From contig NC_031478.1 of the NCBI RefSeq assembly GCF_000006565.2, forward strand, positions 541,874 through 605,873: a stretch of 64,000 nt of DNA, written 5' to 3'. Shown piece after piece: positions 13,801 through 26,900 of this stretch. This stretch comes from Toxoplasma gondii ME49 (taxonomy: Eukaryota; Apicomplexa; Conoidasida; Eucoccidiorida; Sarcocystidae). Positions within the stretch are counted from its first letter, which is position 1. Each line of letters opens with the position of its first letter. The translations under genes and the position numbers were made by a program. Below the pieces are notes generated by a model. That model ran no database searches. It had not been told where the DNA came from and saw only the letters and a program-made list of their open reading frames with translations.

Positions 13801-14529
13801 GACTGTGATTCATCTGGCCTCTCAAACTCGACAAAGCCCACTGACGAATGCCGATCCACGCCCGTATCCGGAACCAGCCCGTCTTGGTGTAGGCCAAGCA
13901 CAGGCGCCTTTGTTGAGACTGCAGCTTTAAGGTCGCACACGAGTACGGGACTCGCATCGGAGGTCCTTTCGCGTAATTCGCCAGCGGTGAGAGCAGCACG
14001 AGCGTTGTCTGTCATTTTGGATGCCCATCAAGAGGCAGAGCATAGTTCTCTGGCGATGCGGCCATCTTTGGCATGGCCGTGGTGGCGGTATGACCGGTCG
14101 AGGAACCGGAAAGTCGAGTTTTTTTGTGAAAAACAGTCGAGACTGTGCTACTCGTGCACCGGCCGCACCATGCGATGCTCTTATCCAGGGGAAAAAGTCG
14201 CTAGACGGGACGGCGGTGCGTGGGACAATGACAACCCGCTTTCTTTTCGAGAGAGATTGAGACGGGCAGGTGTTCTGAGTTTGCGGACATATGCCGCCGT
14301 TGAGGCGTTGCGATGGGCCGCGCGATTGGGTGTGGACCCGTGGAGAGATGCAGGGGAACTGAAAGGGGAAATGGAGAAACATGAAGCATCGGAGAAAGGG
14401 TCAGGTCTTGGGAATACCAGGAGGAGCAGTTGGATAGATGAACTTTTAGTTGATGTTCGGGAGGATCTGTGGCCTGACGCCATTTTATCGTCTGTTCCCC
14501 TTCATACGGTGCGCAGAAGTCCAGGGTAG
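10850..14529 (+). CDS. START-domain (StAR-related lipid transfer) protein
   Basis: Exons 10850-11660, 12125-12728 and 12972-14529 join in phase (phase 1, then phase 2) to encode 990 aa. The ATG at 10850 is the first in frame. A START domain spans about residues 228-500. It runs from the helix ISDSELDKFLHFAQEV through VWRRLIPGTNVHDYFATGEF and FRASWDD, the hallmark YWRVKLPWPLIDRDFVYARR, to the C-terminal helix region VPPWVKSYFTSHTLPRTIAA. The fold is most like the phosphatidylcholine-transfer (PCTP/STARD2) class and should bind a lipid in a hydrophobic cavity; the ligand is unknown. An acidic insertion of about 65 residues splits the domain in exon 2. Upstream, a hydrophobic stretch near residues 125-150 (FFCQLLVAAFACCCLCTSL) could be an internal signal anchor. 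The 490-residue tail after START is low-complexity with scattered Cys and no recognised domain. Family assignment is firm; location and ligand are inferred. Confidence 0.88.
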
Positions 14530-17500
14530 GAAAACGGGACACTCAATTCCAACGCAATGGAAACCCGTGTGAATGTATGCCTCTCCTGAGGTCTTACGCA
14601 AGCGGTGGCTCTTTGGAGGCCGACGGTGTTTCTGCACAGAGTCTCGGGAGTGAAACTCTCAAGACCCTTAAAGAAGAGGGCTGACGTCGTACTGTATCTG
14701 CAACAGTAACTGATGTAGGGCATGTGTTTGTTGCTGCTGATAGCTTTCCGAAGGTAGCGCCTGTAGGGACACGTGCATTTCTTTGTACCGACGCCGTTGT
14801 CTGCGGTGAACGACAACCGGCTCCTCTCTAGCGCATGCATTTCGTGACTACTTGCATAAGAATAATAAATTCTTGACCCCCCACTCAGGGAAGCCAATAA
14901 TATATCTTATACTGTAGAATCACAGGTACTGCGCCGTCTAATGGGGGTACGAGGTCCGCTGTCAAAGAGAGCGCGACCATTACGACATAGTAACCCACCA
15001 CTGTAGGTATCCGTCACAACAAGCGTGTCGGCGCACAATGGGCGAAAATTCGTGGTGAATGGAATATAAAGGTCGTCCCTCCGTTTTACGAGGTCTCCTT
15101 TGTGGGTATCATCGCATCGAGACAAAAAGATCCCCCGAGCGTTCCAAAGGTTCAGAAATTAGCCTGTGAGACGGTTATGTGGTTACCTATAAGGTTACTG
15201 GTTTCTTGCAAGCCAGAGAAATAGTGTTTTTCTTCCCCAGCGGGTAACTCTAGAATTCTCTGTTCCATTTTCTCCACGATCCAGCTCCAAGTTTCGTTCA
15301 GGTGGATGTGTGTTGTTCGCGACAGTGTATATTTGGTATATACTGCCCACGTTGCACTCTGGCTGACGGTAGCGAAACGTTAAAACAGCGGTACGTTTTC
15401 CGGCAGGTCTTGTCTCCATGTACGGGGAGGAGTCCTACCCGCAAGCGTGACTGAGCGACAAACCCTGGGAACGAATTCTTTACGGTGTCCGCTTGAAATG
15501 TGAGATACGAGAATCCGCCGCGAACACGGGAAAATTGAATTGCACCACTTTATCTGTGTTCAGTACGCGCGTGATTGTTGCAGTATTCAAACCGCGACTG
15601 AACTCACCTATCGCATCCCTCCAGCACTTATTTCTACGGAAAGAAACGTAGTGCGTACATGCCCCAACAGACGCACGATACAGAATGGTCGTTCCATGGT
15701 CTGCGAGGTGACCGTTGTCGACTTCAGGGAATATACGAAAGACAAAGACACCGTAGCTATACGACTGGAGCTCTTGTGTGCATGACGGAATTGAGTTCGG
15801 TGCTCTAGTACTATACTTGACATTGCATCGCGAAGCCGGAACGTGCGACGAAATCCCTCTGTACTTTTCCGTTCTTCGGTCCCTGGACGCAGTCACACGA
15901 CTTCACGCTACAGCATATTTATTTGTATTGACTGGCACAGCATAACGTGTGGAAAAACAAACTGGATAGCCATCACGGGTATTATACTTCACGTACAGCC
16001 AGGCTCAAGCTGTGTCCGTAACGAGGAAATACCCCGGTTCTTAGGCAAGATCTGGAGATACGCATAGCGAGAGACCATTCACATCTAGAGCCGACAAGGC
16101 ACTACTCCTTGAGTGGCAGTCAACCTGAGTTCTCTGAGGATTCACATCCGGCATTTGAGAGTCTTCTCTACGAATATTCGCAAGATGGCGGTACACGCAC
16201 ATTGCCCGCAGGCGACGAGATGTGCTTCTCCTTCAAGAAGACCGCCCAAAAGTGGAAGACCCGCGGAGCGGGACACCCGTTCATCACCATAGGACCAGGA
16301 TTATCGGCCCACTCTTTACAGAAGGAACAACAATGAACGGAGTGCTTCGAAAGTCCATTATATTTTGAGCGATGCAGCAACGCCCTCCCTCCACTGCGTG
16401 CGACACCCGTGCATGGTTTCCGTACATTAGCCGGGGTGATTGCTTTTCGTCTGCATGGAGATGCGCTCGTTTACACGGGGATGCATGCAGTAAAGGGTAA
16501 AATCCCCGCTCCACTTCTCCTTTGACTCTGTGCGCATCGGCCAGTGGAGGAGAGAGAAGGTTCCGGACTTCCAACTTCCCCTCATGCTGTGCACCTGGCC
16601 TCTCGAACAGGAAAAGCGCGTCGGAGCGCTCTGCCGTTCTCGTTCGTTCTCCACAGTCTGTCACGACGGGAAATTGGAGACGACGGCCGGTTTGCCGTGT
16701 GCAAAAGACATTAGCCTCCTTTTCTTGCCCTCTCTCACCGTTTCACTTTCTCTTTGCTTTTCTTCCGTGTCTGTCGCGCTTTTCTGCAAGGCAAACCCTT
16801 TCCTAGCGAGAGTCGCCGTCGAGGCGGCCACTCGTCGCGACTCCACGCCGGCGACTGAGAGGAAATCAGCCGCACTCGCAACTATCGAATTTTCTGTTGA
16901 CTTTCCGTAATTCTCCGCCTCCTCTTATCTGCAACTCACCGGGCCTTTTCTGCGAACTCCCGGCCATTCCCTGTCCCTACCCCTCGTCGTCCTCCCTATT
17001 TTTCCTCTTCCTTTTCAGTTTTTTCGCCGTCACACCGGCTCTGCCCTTCCCTATCACTTAACAGGGGCCTCCAACCGTGCTCAACTGCTTAAAGACACAT
17101 TTCTCACCCCAGCTGCGGCGGTGCCTTGTCTCACAAGATGCGTCGTTGTTGTGGTACCTGCCGCGTTTGTTGAACTTCTCAGGAGCTTCTGTTTGACCAT
17201 CTTCCCAAAGATTTCGCTCCTCTAGTTGCAGGACACCGTTCTAACGGCGGCATGCAGTGAGTGTCCGTCCCGTCTCTGAGTTGTTGACTTTCCGGCATCC
17301 CCATATCCTCGCGGCAGCGCGACCTGGCAAAGCGTTTTTTACGGGCTGTTCTTCCGGTGCATTCAATAACAGTTTCTTTTTTGTGTATGCCGTGTGGGCT
17401 GTCTTCGCCGTTGTGCGTCCTTTTCTGGGATTGTCTGCCGTTGTCTTTCCTTTGTCTTTTTTCTCTGTCGTCTTTCTTTGTCCTCCAGTTCGTGTGACAT

Positions 17501-17934
17501 CGGCGCCGAGCACTCAAAAGAAAGGCGCGTTTCTTAGAGGCAATGAAGGCTGGCGTCTGTCGCGCCAGCCTGGGGGCGGAAAGGAGCTCATCACGAGATA
17601 GAATTTTCTCGCTGGGTTTCGGTGGCCGGCGACGAGGCGGGCGGAGAAATTCAACAAGTTAGCAGTCTTCATTAGTTCAATGGGGTGGTGATGTTCATCA
17701 GCCATAAAGAATTGGGTCGTCTGCATCGCGAAAGTGGATTCCTAGGCGGTGTCCCAGGTGCTATAATGTCTCTGTTGTTTTGGTCTGCGTGGCGCACTCG
17801 ACGTCCTGTGCTAACGCGGCTTGTAGTGTGAAGCATTTCTTCTTCACTGGATCCGAACGAGCTGCCGACAAGCTTCTCTTGTCCACTTTGTTTCATAGGT
17901 GTCTGTAGTGGCCTGGTCTCGGCTCTCAGTTGTC
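14530..17934. other. Intergenic spacer upstream of the chromatin gene
   Basis: About 3.4 kb without a supportable gene. The first half is near-neutral in composition. From about 16600 to 17500 the plus strand becomes strongly pyrimidine-rich, with many TTTC/CTTT tracts, as is common in coccidian 5' flanks and leaders. A TGAGACG heptamer sits at 15168-15174, but it is 2.8 kb from the start codon. Short open frames here resemble no family I know. Confidence 0.6.
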
Positions 17935-20900
17935 ATGGAGGAAGACGGTGGCGCACCGTCCAGCCCGTGTGGCGTTCCTGCGACTGGGGGCGTGGAGAAG
18001 GCCGTTGCGTATCAGTCCGAAGACATGCTGGGAGGTGAAGCAAACACTGGTTGCAACACTGCTCACGGAGTTCCGGATGTACAGATCTCTCCCCCTTCTG
18101 CAGGGATTTCGCCGTCACCCCCGTCGTCGGGGACGCCTCCGCTGTTAGGCCAGGCTGCGGGCCTCGATGTGGTGGAGGCAAACAGGAGTGGAGACGAGGC
18201 GGATGCTGCATTTTCTGCAACTCGGCGACCGGACTCTCCCGCCTCCTTCATGGAAGGCGAAGACCCAGACACGCCTCGTTCCCCGACTCAACAGACCACG
18301 TCGCCGCAGCCTCCACTATCACCTCAGCCTTCCTTGTCACCTCCTCTGGTGTCGGAGGTTGTAGATGCCCTGTATCCAGAGTCTCCGCGTCCTGGGTCAG
18401 GGGCGCTCACGCGCGGGATGTGTCTCTCCGCGGGGGGTCCTGTCTCTTCCGGTCCGCCGTTGTCTTCGACGCCTCCTTCGCCTGCGAGTTCCCGGAGCAG
18501 CAGTTCGCCTGGCGGCGCCCGTGTCTCCTCGCCTGTCTCTGCGGCGCCCCTCGTCCCCACCTTCCCCGTACCTTTCGCGCCCGAAAGGCGCGCGGAGCCG
18601 GGCCGGTCCAGGATCAGAGAGGGCCAGGCCTCCAGCTCCAGGGTCGATAGATATGGCGACTCTGTCCCCGCAGAGAAAGCGGGACGAGGAAGTCCCTCCT
18701 TCCTGGAGAGAAACGCTTTCGACCGCGAGACCAGCTCAGGGCCAACTGGCATCGGGGGCCACTCGCCTTTCTTCTCGCCGCTACAGGGCGCAGGCGTCTC
18801 CTCGTCTGCGGGAGGCAGCGGCGGAAGCAATCGCCCGCAGCACCCTCTGGTGCATGCGTCGACGCCGTCCTGGGTCAAATACGGAGAAGAACATTACCCC
18901 GAAGAGGCTGTCCCCATCGAATACCAGTGGGTGGAAGACGACGGAACTTGTTGCTGCTATGTCACGGACTTTCTGCTCTACAACAAGAAAGGCGAACGCT
19001 TGCTTCAGGTTGAAACGTTGGTAAGGGAGATATGTATCAAAATCGAACAAGAGCGAGAAGAGAGGCAAAATTACACGGGAGGAATAGGGGGTGTGCCATT
19101 ATAGGGTATACACCCTTGGGCAAAGCGGAGAAGAAACCCAGGATGCTCCAGCTTCTGATTCTATGTGTCCACAGAAGCGCGTTTCGATAAACTTTTCTGG
19201 AGCCGTTTCTTCACATCGTTACGGCTTGTCTCTTTTAGCCTTGCGTCGTGTTCTTTTCTTCCACTCCTCGTGTCCTTCACACTTCGTCGTTCATGTGCGC
19301 CTTGGCGTCTCGTCTCGCCGACCTTTTCCTCAGTTTATGCACTCTCTTCCGTTTGTTCCTTTTTTCACTACTATTCCGGATTCATGCCCTAACCAGGACT
19401 CGAGCTTCTTTGCTTCACCTCTCGCGCCCGTGTTCCTTTTCGTTCGCAGGATCAAGATGAACTGGCAGATGTTGCGCTCTATGGGAAGTTGGTCCACGTG
19501 GCTCTCGTTCACCCACCTGAGGCCCTGGAGGCTCGAAAGCACCCGACCGCCTGCCAGGTGTATCCGCACCTCCAGCAGCGAAAGAGACACCAAAATTCCT
19601 CGCGGGGCCGCAAACACCTGCAGACGCCGGAGGACGAGCCTGCGTCGCAGCAAGTGTCTCCGCGGGCGGGCTCTGCGTTGCCTAGGGACGGAGACAAGGA
19701 GGACAGACAGGCCCGGGACGGAGACAACGCGTGGAGGGCAGACGGCGACTCAGCCGTCAGGTCCCAGCCGCGGGAGGACGGCGAGAAGAAGGAAGAAAAG
19801 CTCCTGGTCGAGGGCGAGAAAGAGACAGCCAGCGGTGCGGCGACGCCGTCCCTGGGGAGCAGAAAGGTCTTGCGAAAGAGAGGGGGCATGCTCCACCATC
19901 CGTACATCACGCCGAAAATTCCAAGACCCTTTCGCACGTTCCCTGTCAGGGTCGATTTGACGGAATGGTACGTACATGCAGCCATACCCTCGTCTGTTGT
20001 CGCATGGTCACCCTATATTTCCCATGTTTTTTTGAGTGCTTTGCGGTTGTCTCCCCCGCGACTGTCCGACATTTCAGTGTCTTTTGGAGGATCCACCGTA
20101 GGAGTAAGGCGCGTGTGTCGCGCCCTCGCTGATCTCTTTTTTTCACTGCATGCCAGGCCTGTGCAGACGCTGGGGCTCCTCAGAGATCACCTCAAAGCTG
20201 AACTTGAGGCATGTGTCCGGTCACTGCCTTCAGACAGGTGCTTTCTGTTATTCACTTTCTCTCTTGCTTTTCAACGGCATTGTTTTGCGTGGTCCCCCCT
20301 GTCTGGCGTCCTCCGTAGTGGCTTGCCCTGGTCTCTGTGCGAGCTGTTTCTTTTCTTTGCCCCTTTCTCTCCTGAGTTCCAGTGTGACTGCCCGCTGTCC
20401 ATCTCCGAGATCGTCTCTTGTGTCTATGTCTGTCTAGCATCACCGTTGTATCCGCGGACGTCCACCACTCTACCTCCATCTCTCCCCGTCTCCTTTTCTT
20501 TTAATCTATTTGCACCCTTTTGTATTCCTCCCTCTTTGTCTGTTTCTTCGTTTCCCTCTCTGGCTCCCTCTCTCTGTCGCGATCCGTCTATCCCTATCTT
20601 CATTGTTATGCAACCTCTGTCTCAGTGTCTCTCTCTCACTCTGTCTACATCTCTCTTCTTGTCTGCTGCGTGTGTATGTGTTCAGGATGATTGACTATGG
20701 AAAGTCGGCTAGTCAGACGCCGTATGTTTGGCTAGTTTCCTCTTTGAATCGGTACTACCGCTTGGAGAAGCCGGCAGGGCGATATGCGCCGGTTCTTCAG
20801 TCTCTCAAGTACAAGTTCGAGGTTGCGTCTCGAGTGATTAAACAGCTTTCCGTCAATCACCTATACCCATACCAGGAGCTGGTGGACCACCTGACTGCAG

Positions 20901-23900
20901 ACTCTCGCCTCAAGGCGTTGGCCAAGAAGGGCGCGGGGAAGGACGGCGAAGGCCCCAGCGGCTGTGCGTCCGCGGGAGGAGACATAGGGGAGTCTGGAGA
21001 TACGGGGCTTCGGGCCTCGGAGGCTTCGGGCCTGGGCGGCGAGCCCGGCCGCGACGAGGCGAGCGAAGAGAAAGGAGGCGACGACGCAGAGGAAGAAGAT
21101 GAGAAGGACGAGGCAGACTGCTCCCTGGGCAAGGGCGCAGGATCTCAACCAGCGTCTGCGGGGAAGAGCCGGCTCGGGGAAGGCGAAGAGGGTCTTACGT
21201 ACACGGAGAGACTGAAGGACGATCTTTCACGACCTTCTTCGATCGCGGGAGACGACGACGAAGATCGCGCCGGAGTGGATTTGGCGTCCGGACTGGCCGC
21301 GTCTTCGCCGTCGAACCGAGTCGCGGGGGACGCGCATGCGTCGGCTGCCTCGAGCATCCTCGGCACCGACTTTGGGAACCTGGTGCTTCCTCCGGGGCTT
21401 GGCTCTCCCTCGTCGTCGCTGCCCCTGGACCCCTCGTCGCTGTTCACGTCTTCCAAGTTCATATCGGCGCTGGCCATCAAGAAGAACAAGAACTGCCACC
21501 TCCTCTCACTGTCTGATCCTGATGGAACCGGCGTCCGCGTGCTTCCGGACGGCTCCCGGTCCCCCGAGAGCCCCTGGGGCGCGGCGCTTGCAGTCGAAGG
21601 CTGCACGGAGGAGTCGCTGATTGAAGTCTTCCCCTTCCTCGAGGCGCAGGTGGCCGCCTTTGAGGCTGCGACTGGGACGACGGGGCTTCTCTCGTCTCCC
21701 TTCATGAACACATTGCGAGCCCGCGTCTTCCGGTGGGTAGGGAAGCTCGATGACGACAACCGGGTGGAAGAAGTTCCGCCTCTCCAACAGACGACGACGC
21801 CCGAGATTGTCGGCGGCCGCACGGACGAGGGGGGCTTGCTATCGCACCAGTCCGAAGACGTGCTTCTTTCTCTCAACGAATTCGCGTCCTCCTGCGCAGC
21901 CGAGCGTCCACCGCTGTCAGGCTCCACCGCCTTCGCCCGTGGAGGCCCGGGCGACCGCGGCCAGCCGGGCCCAGCCTTCGACTCGCCGGCTTTTGGGGAC
22001 GGGGCTGGATTCTTCGGTCCCCTCATGGGCCCCCGAGGCGGGCGACGCCGGGGCGCGCGGGGTAGCCGGGGCGCGAGAGGCGAGGGGGGGCGCGGGCGCG
22101 GTCGAGGGCGCGGTGGCAGAGACGCAGCCTTCCCCCGCTTCTTGGGCGACGACCGGGACGACTTCTTTGCGGGAGATGAAGATGCGCGAGTCCGAATGGA
22201 ATTTGAGAAGAGCGATCGCCTCAAACGCGAGGGCGACGCCGTGGACGGCGAAGACGATGAGCCCCTCACGAACAAGACTGGAGACGGCTGCCTCGAAGAT
22301 ACTCTCGGCTTATCTGACGACGAAGACGGCCGAAAGAGAATTAAACGAGAAGAAGGCGGAACCAGCCAAGGCGGGCCGTGGGGAGGCAAGGGCGACGACG
22401 CCCAAAGGAAGGCGGAAGAGGAAGAAGAAGACGAACTGTCAACTCTACCGGAGTGGGGAATCGAAGGAGACCCCGTTGACGTCAAGGATGAACTCGACCT
22501 CGAAGCTGAAGATCCAGTCGTAAGTGCCCAATTATCTGTGGCGCAGAGAAATCCGAATACCCCAACTGCACTGTATTCTGGACAGGTTTTAAAATCTCTC
22601 AAACTGTAGAGATAACAAGAATCCAAGCCTCCTCGGGCGAAACGAAATGTGTCACACACAGCTTGAAGGCTCCGCTGGTTTCCAGAAAATCGACCTTGCC
22701 GTACTTTCTCTTTGTTGCATAAACGAGCTTTCGGTTCGTTCTTCCCAGTCGAGCTCTCACTTGATCCTTGTCGACGAGATCTGAATTTCTCACAAGCCTT
22801 TGTCTTCTGTGATGTACTCAACACTCAGTTGCATGAACTAGCGCCAAACGCGTATTTACCTGGGTACGGAGCGTGAACATCCTCTAGGGTCTGATTACCT
22901 GACTTGTCCGAGCTTTCTCTTTTTCCTGTTTTGCGAGAGAGGAACTCGTTCACACGTGTGGCTTCCCGTGTCTGTCTTCACGTCACCCTTGTGTGCCAGG
23001 GAGAAACCGACATTTTCTCTTCTACTTCTTCACAGCCCTTGATTCCTTCGCTTTATTTTAACGTCGAATGCAGCAGCATTCAGGCACTCTATATGTTACG
23101 AAGTCGAGTCGATTTTCTGGGACTCGGTTATGCTTCCTTCATCGGTTATGTCTTGGATTGGCGGTACATCGTGGACCCGATTCAGTCTACAGAAATGTTG
23201 TTTTCTCGTTAAACCAGAGTCGTTCACCTCAGTGTGAGGTAGCGAGGAAGGACTCGCCTTTTCGCTGGAGTTTGAACGCCTGCTTACACTCAATTTCTTC
23301 TCTGTGTTTTCAGTACGCTCGCGTGCCATTGCCGGGAACTTCGTTCACGCCGTACGACTTCCCAGAGCTTCTCGAAGTGCAAGATTTCTGCCGAGTATTT
23401 ATCGAGGTGCTGCAGTTGCCGAGTTACCCTGTGGATACGCTTGAGGCGGCGCTCCTCGTAGCAGCTTCATCGACCGTCTCCCAGGACTTCTCGACGCGCG
23501 CGGCATGGCCTGCACAGGCTAAGGGGACAAGTGGCCTGGGGGCCGTGAAGAATGGGAGGAAGAAGAGAAATCCGGCCATTCCGCAGAACCCACTCCCCTT
23601 CATTGCCGCCTCGACTTGTCTGGCCCCGTCCCCAGAGCCTTTCCAGTTTCTCTTTCCGCTTGCTGCGAAGCGCGAAGACGCTGCGTCCGGGCTTCGACAG
23701 CCGGGCGCGATCCGCACAGGCGCGGCGCTCAGAGACGCCGCGGCTGTCGCACTTGCAAATGCTGCGAAGGCCGAAGAGAGCAGAAGCGCAGCGGGACACC
23801 CTGGTCAGCTGGCTCTGGCTGAGAAGGCAGGAGAGGGAGAACAGAACGTGCGACCCGAGGCGAAGCGAGAGGAAGGAAGCGCCGACCTTGGAGACAGCGC

Positions 23901-26900
23901 CGCAACCGAACGAGATTTCGCGAAGGGTCCGGAAGACGAGTCGCAGAGAGAAGGCGAGAGGAGAGACGACACGCAGGAGGGGGGAGAAAGCGACCTGCCT
24001 GCCGTTTCTCAGGGTGACGGCGCGGCTGCAGCAGCAGCCAAGTGTCTCTCGCGTCCCCCGGACGAGGGCCCAGCGAGTTGGTCGGCGGGGTCAGTTGAAC
24101 CCGCTGCGCTGCTTCCATCCTCAGGGACTCATGCGCCGCGGTCTCGGTCGCCGTTTTGCGGCCCTCCTTTGCTCTCAGGTTCCACGCGTCTGCACGCTTC
24201 TTCTTTCCCCGTGTTTGTCTCCGACGCCCTCTTTGTCCGGCTTCTTCAGCTGGCGTTTCTCCACATCAGCGACGCCCTGGCGCGGCACAACAAGACGGCC
24301 TCCTCAGGCGACGCCGTCAATCCAGACGCGCGCTCGCCCCTGCCGTCGCTGCTCACGGGGGCCGGTGCTGCCTCCGCCGGTATAGTGACCCCTGGCGGAG
24401 GACCCGGGGTCTCCGGAGTCCCCGGGACTGTCGGCGGCGCGGAGACGCCCGTCGCGGCCACCTGGCTGGGTTCGGCGCGGGCGGACGAGGCCTGGGACCT
24501 TGGGGACCCGTCGACGGGAGACAAGTCCAAGGACTCGGGGTCGGCGCTCTTCGGTGAAGAAGGCGGTTCGAGAGCCACGAGGGCACAGGGAGAAGAAGAG
24601 GGAGTCGGATCTTCGCGGAGTTCTGTGGCGTCTCTTTGGGTGCATCCTGGGGGGCCTGGGTTCATGAATTCAGAAGGCAAAGCTGGCGGGGGCCGCGCTT
24701 CGAAGGCCGCCGTCGGGGTCGCTATGAAACAGTTTTGGAGACACGCGGCGCTCGGATCGAGGCTACGGCGTTTGGTGCCGCGCCCTGCAGACGAGGAAGA
24801 AGAGGAACGCGACGAGAAGCGTAAAGGCGTGGAGGAGCAAGACGGTGAGCGCGAGAGCGGAGAGAAAGCGAGGAAAGCCGGACGGCGAAAGGAGGCGGGC
24901 GCCGAAGGCGAGGCGCCAGAGGCAGAAACGGATGATGCAACGACAGAGGAAGAAGGCCAAGGCAGGGAGACGGGGAGAGACGGTCGAGCGCGGCGACCGC
25001 GCCAGACAACCCCTGGGGCTGCTGGCAGCGACGAAACGAATAACGAGGCCGAAGTAGAACCCAAAGTGCTCCACATGCTCAGCTCAGCGCCTCTGGATCT
25101 GCGGATGATTGACTTCCTCACGTGGCCCCTCGTCCTGCAGCGGATGCTCTTCGACTGTTTGTACTCCCCGCGGCGAGTGGCGGTGAAGAAGCCGCGGCGG
25201 CGGTCGACCCGATCCGAGGACGAGGCTCGCGAGCCGGAGAAACCATTGGGGGAGGCAGCGCTCAGAGAGGACAACTCGCTGGAGTGCACGATGAAGGAAG
25301 GCGAAGACGAAGACGAGTCTCTGACGACGACGAAGGAAGAGGAGAAGGACGGGGAGGAGGCAGGCCCGCCGGAGAGTAAGGAGAGCCAGAAGGCGTGTGA
25401 GGGCAAGGCCGATTCTGGGCCTTCAGCGGAAGAGACGGGCCAGAGTGAGGTCGGTGAGGAGTCCCGTGGAAAGCACGAGGCGGCTGTCTCTTCTCTTTCT
25501 TCGTCTGGAGCGTTCCAAGGTTGCACACCATCCCCAGTTAACCCACAAGCGTCGAAGGCGGAAGGCGAGCGTGGCAAACAAGATGCTTCTCAAAAGGATG
25601 AAAGAGAACACGACGGTGAGTGCGCATCTGCGGGAGGTCCTGAGGAACGCGCCTGCGAGAGCGGGAGAGGAGACAGAGAGGAAAAGGAAGACGCGGGCGA
25701 CGAAGGGGATGGGCAGATGTCTGCCGAGTGCCGCCCTGTGACAGAAGAGACGAAAGGAGACGGAGAGGACAGTCCAGACCCAGGAAGGGGAACGAGAGAG
25801 GAAGACAGTGGTGAAACGGCGACAGCGAGCAAAGCAACGGACGAACAAGAAGCGGAAATGGAGGAGCAAGGAGACGAGAAGGAGAACGGCGTCCTCTTGG
25901 ACGAGGACGCGGAGCAGAACGTGGAGGACCGAGGAGACGACGACGTCGAGTCTTTCCAAGAGGAAGGGAAGAAGACAAGCCGGAGTCGAGAGACAAAGAG
26001 GAAGCGCACGGCGGACGAAGACCAATACGAAGAAGAGAGAGGCGAAAAGGACGCGTCGCAGAAAGGAGAGTCGGACGAGACCTCACTTCCAGCCGACGGC
26101 AACGAGTTGAAGGCGAGTAGCTCAAGAAAGAAGACGCGCCGCACATCGAACGACGTCGAGCTCGGAGACGAAGAGGGCGACACGGTCAGCAAAGGCCGCA
26201 GCGGCGAGGAAGACGATGAAGAGGAAGCAGAGGAAGAAGAAGTGGAGCGCCTGGAATGGCATTTAGACGACCAAAAAGCGGCGCAGTGCGGCATCCTACC
26301 GTCGCGCGCAGAAGCCATGGCCATCGCCTTCCACGAAATGCGGTGAGCAGCAGAGAAAAACAAATGCATAAGCACATAAACTCAGACGAATCACAAATGC
26401 TCCATGGCCCATGACCAGGAACATTCACGGCAGTATGCTCACACAGTGTATGTGAATATTTGTAAGTAATTTATATTCATATATGTGTATATGTATTTGA
26501 GTTCACATAGGCCGGCTGTTTTGGAGCTTGAACGTAGAGACCGTGGAATTATATGTGCGTGTGGGTTTTTTCAAAACACAGCTACTGTAGTATTTACGTG
26601 AATGTGTGACGAGAGGAAATGTTTGGATACATGCAGTACGAGTGTGTTGGGCGTTCTGCAGGGGTGTCGTATTCGCCACTCGCTTTTGTCTCTTGTTGTC
26701 GTTTCAGATCACACAGCACGACAGACGTCACACGGAGGCTCCAGCTGCTTCAGTGGCTGATTGCATGCATTGCAAATGGCTGGATGGGGAAGTTCTTCTT
26801 GGACGCGAAAGTCGAGGCGCTCTTCCGCGCGCGTGCCAACACACTGAGGCTACGCATGGCCTCCATGGGCACAGGGCCTATAGGTTCTTCGTTGGCTGCA

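Noticed and set aside
15168..15174. TGAGACG heptamer resembling a coccidian promoter motif
   Set aside because: A single short match 2.8 kb from the nearest start codon is expected by chance. No TSS evidence.
21145..22824. 559-codon minus-strand open frame
   Set aside because: It lies antisense to exon 3 of the chromatin gene, whose acidic and Gly-rich coding gives a Ser/Pro/Arg-rich shadow. No domain is present and the opposite strand is well supported.
24246..25577. 443-codon minus-strand open frame
   Set aside because: Antisense shadow of exon 4, Ser-rich because the sense strand is Glu/Lys-rich. No family resemblance.
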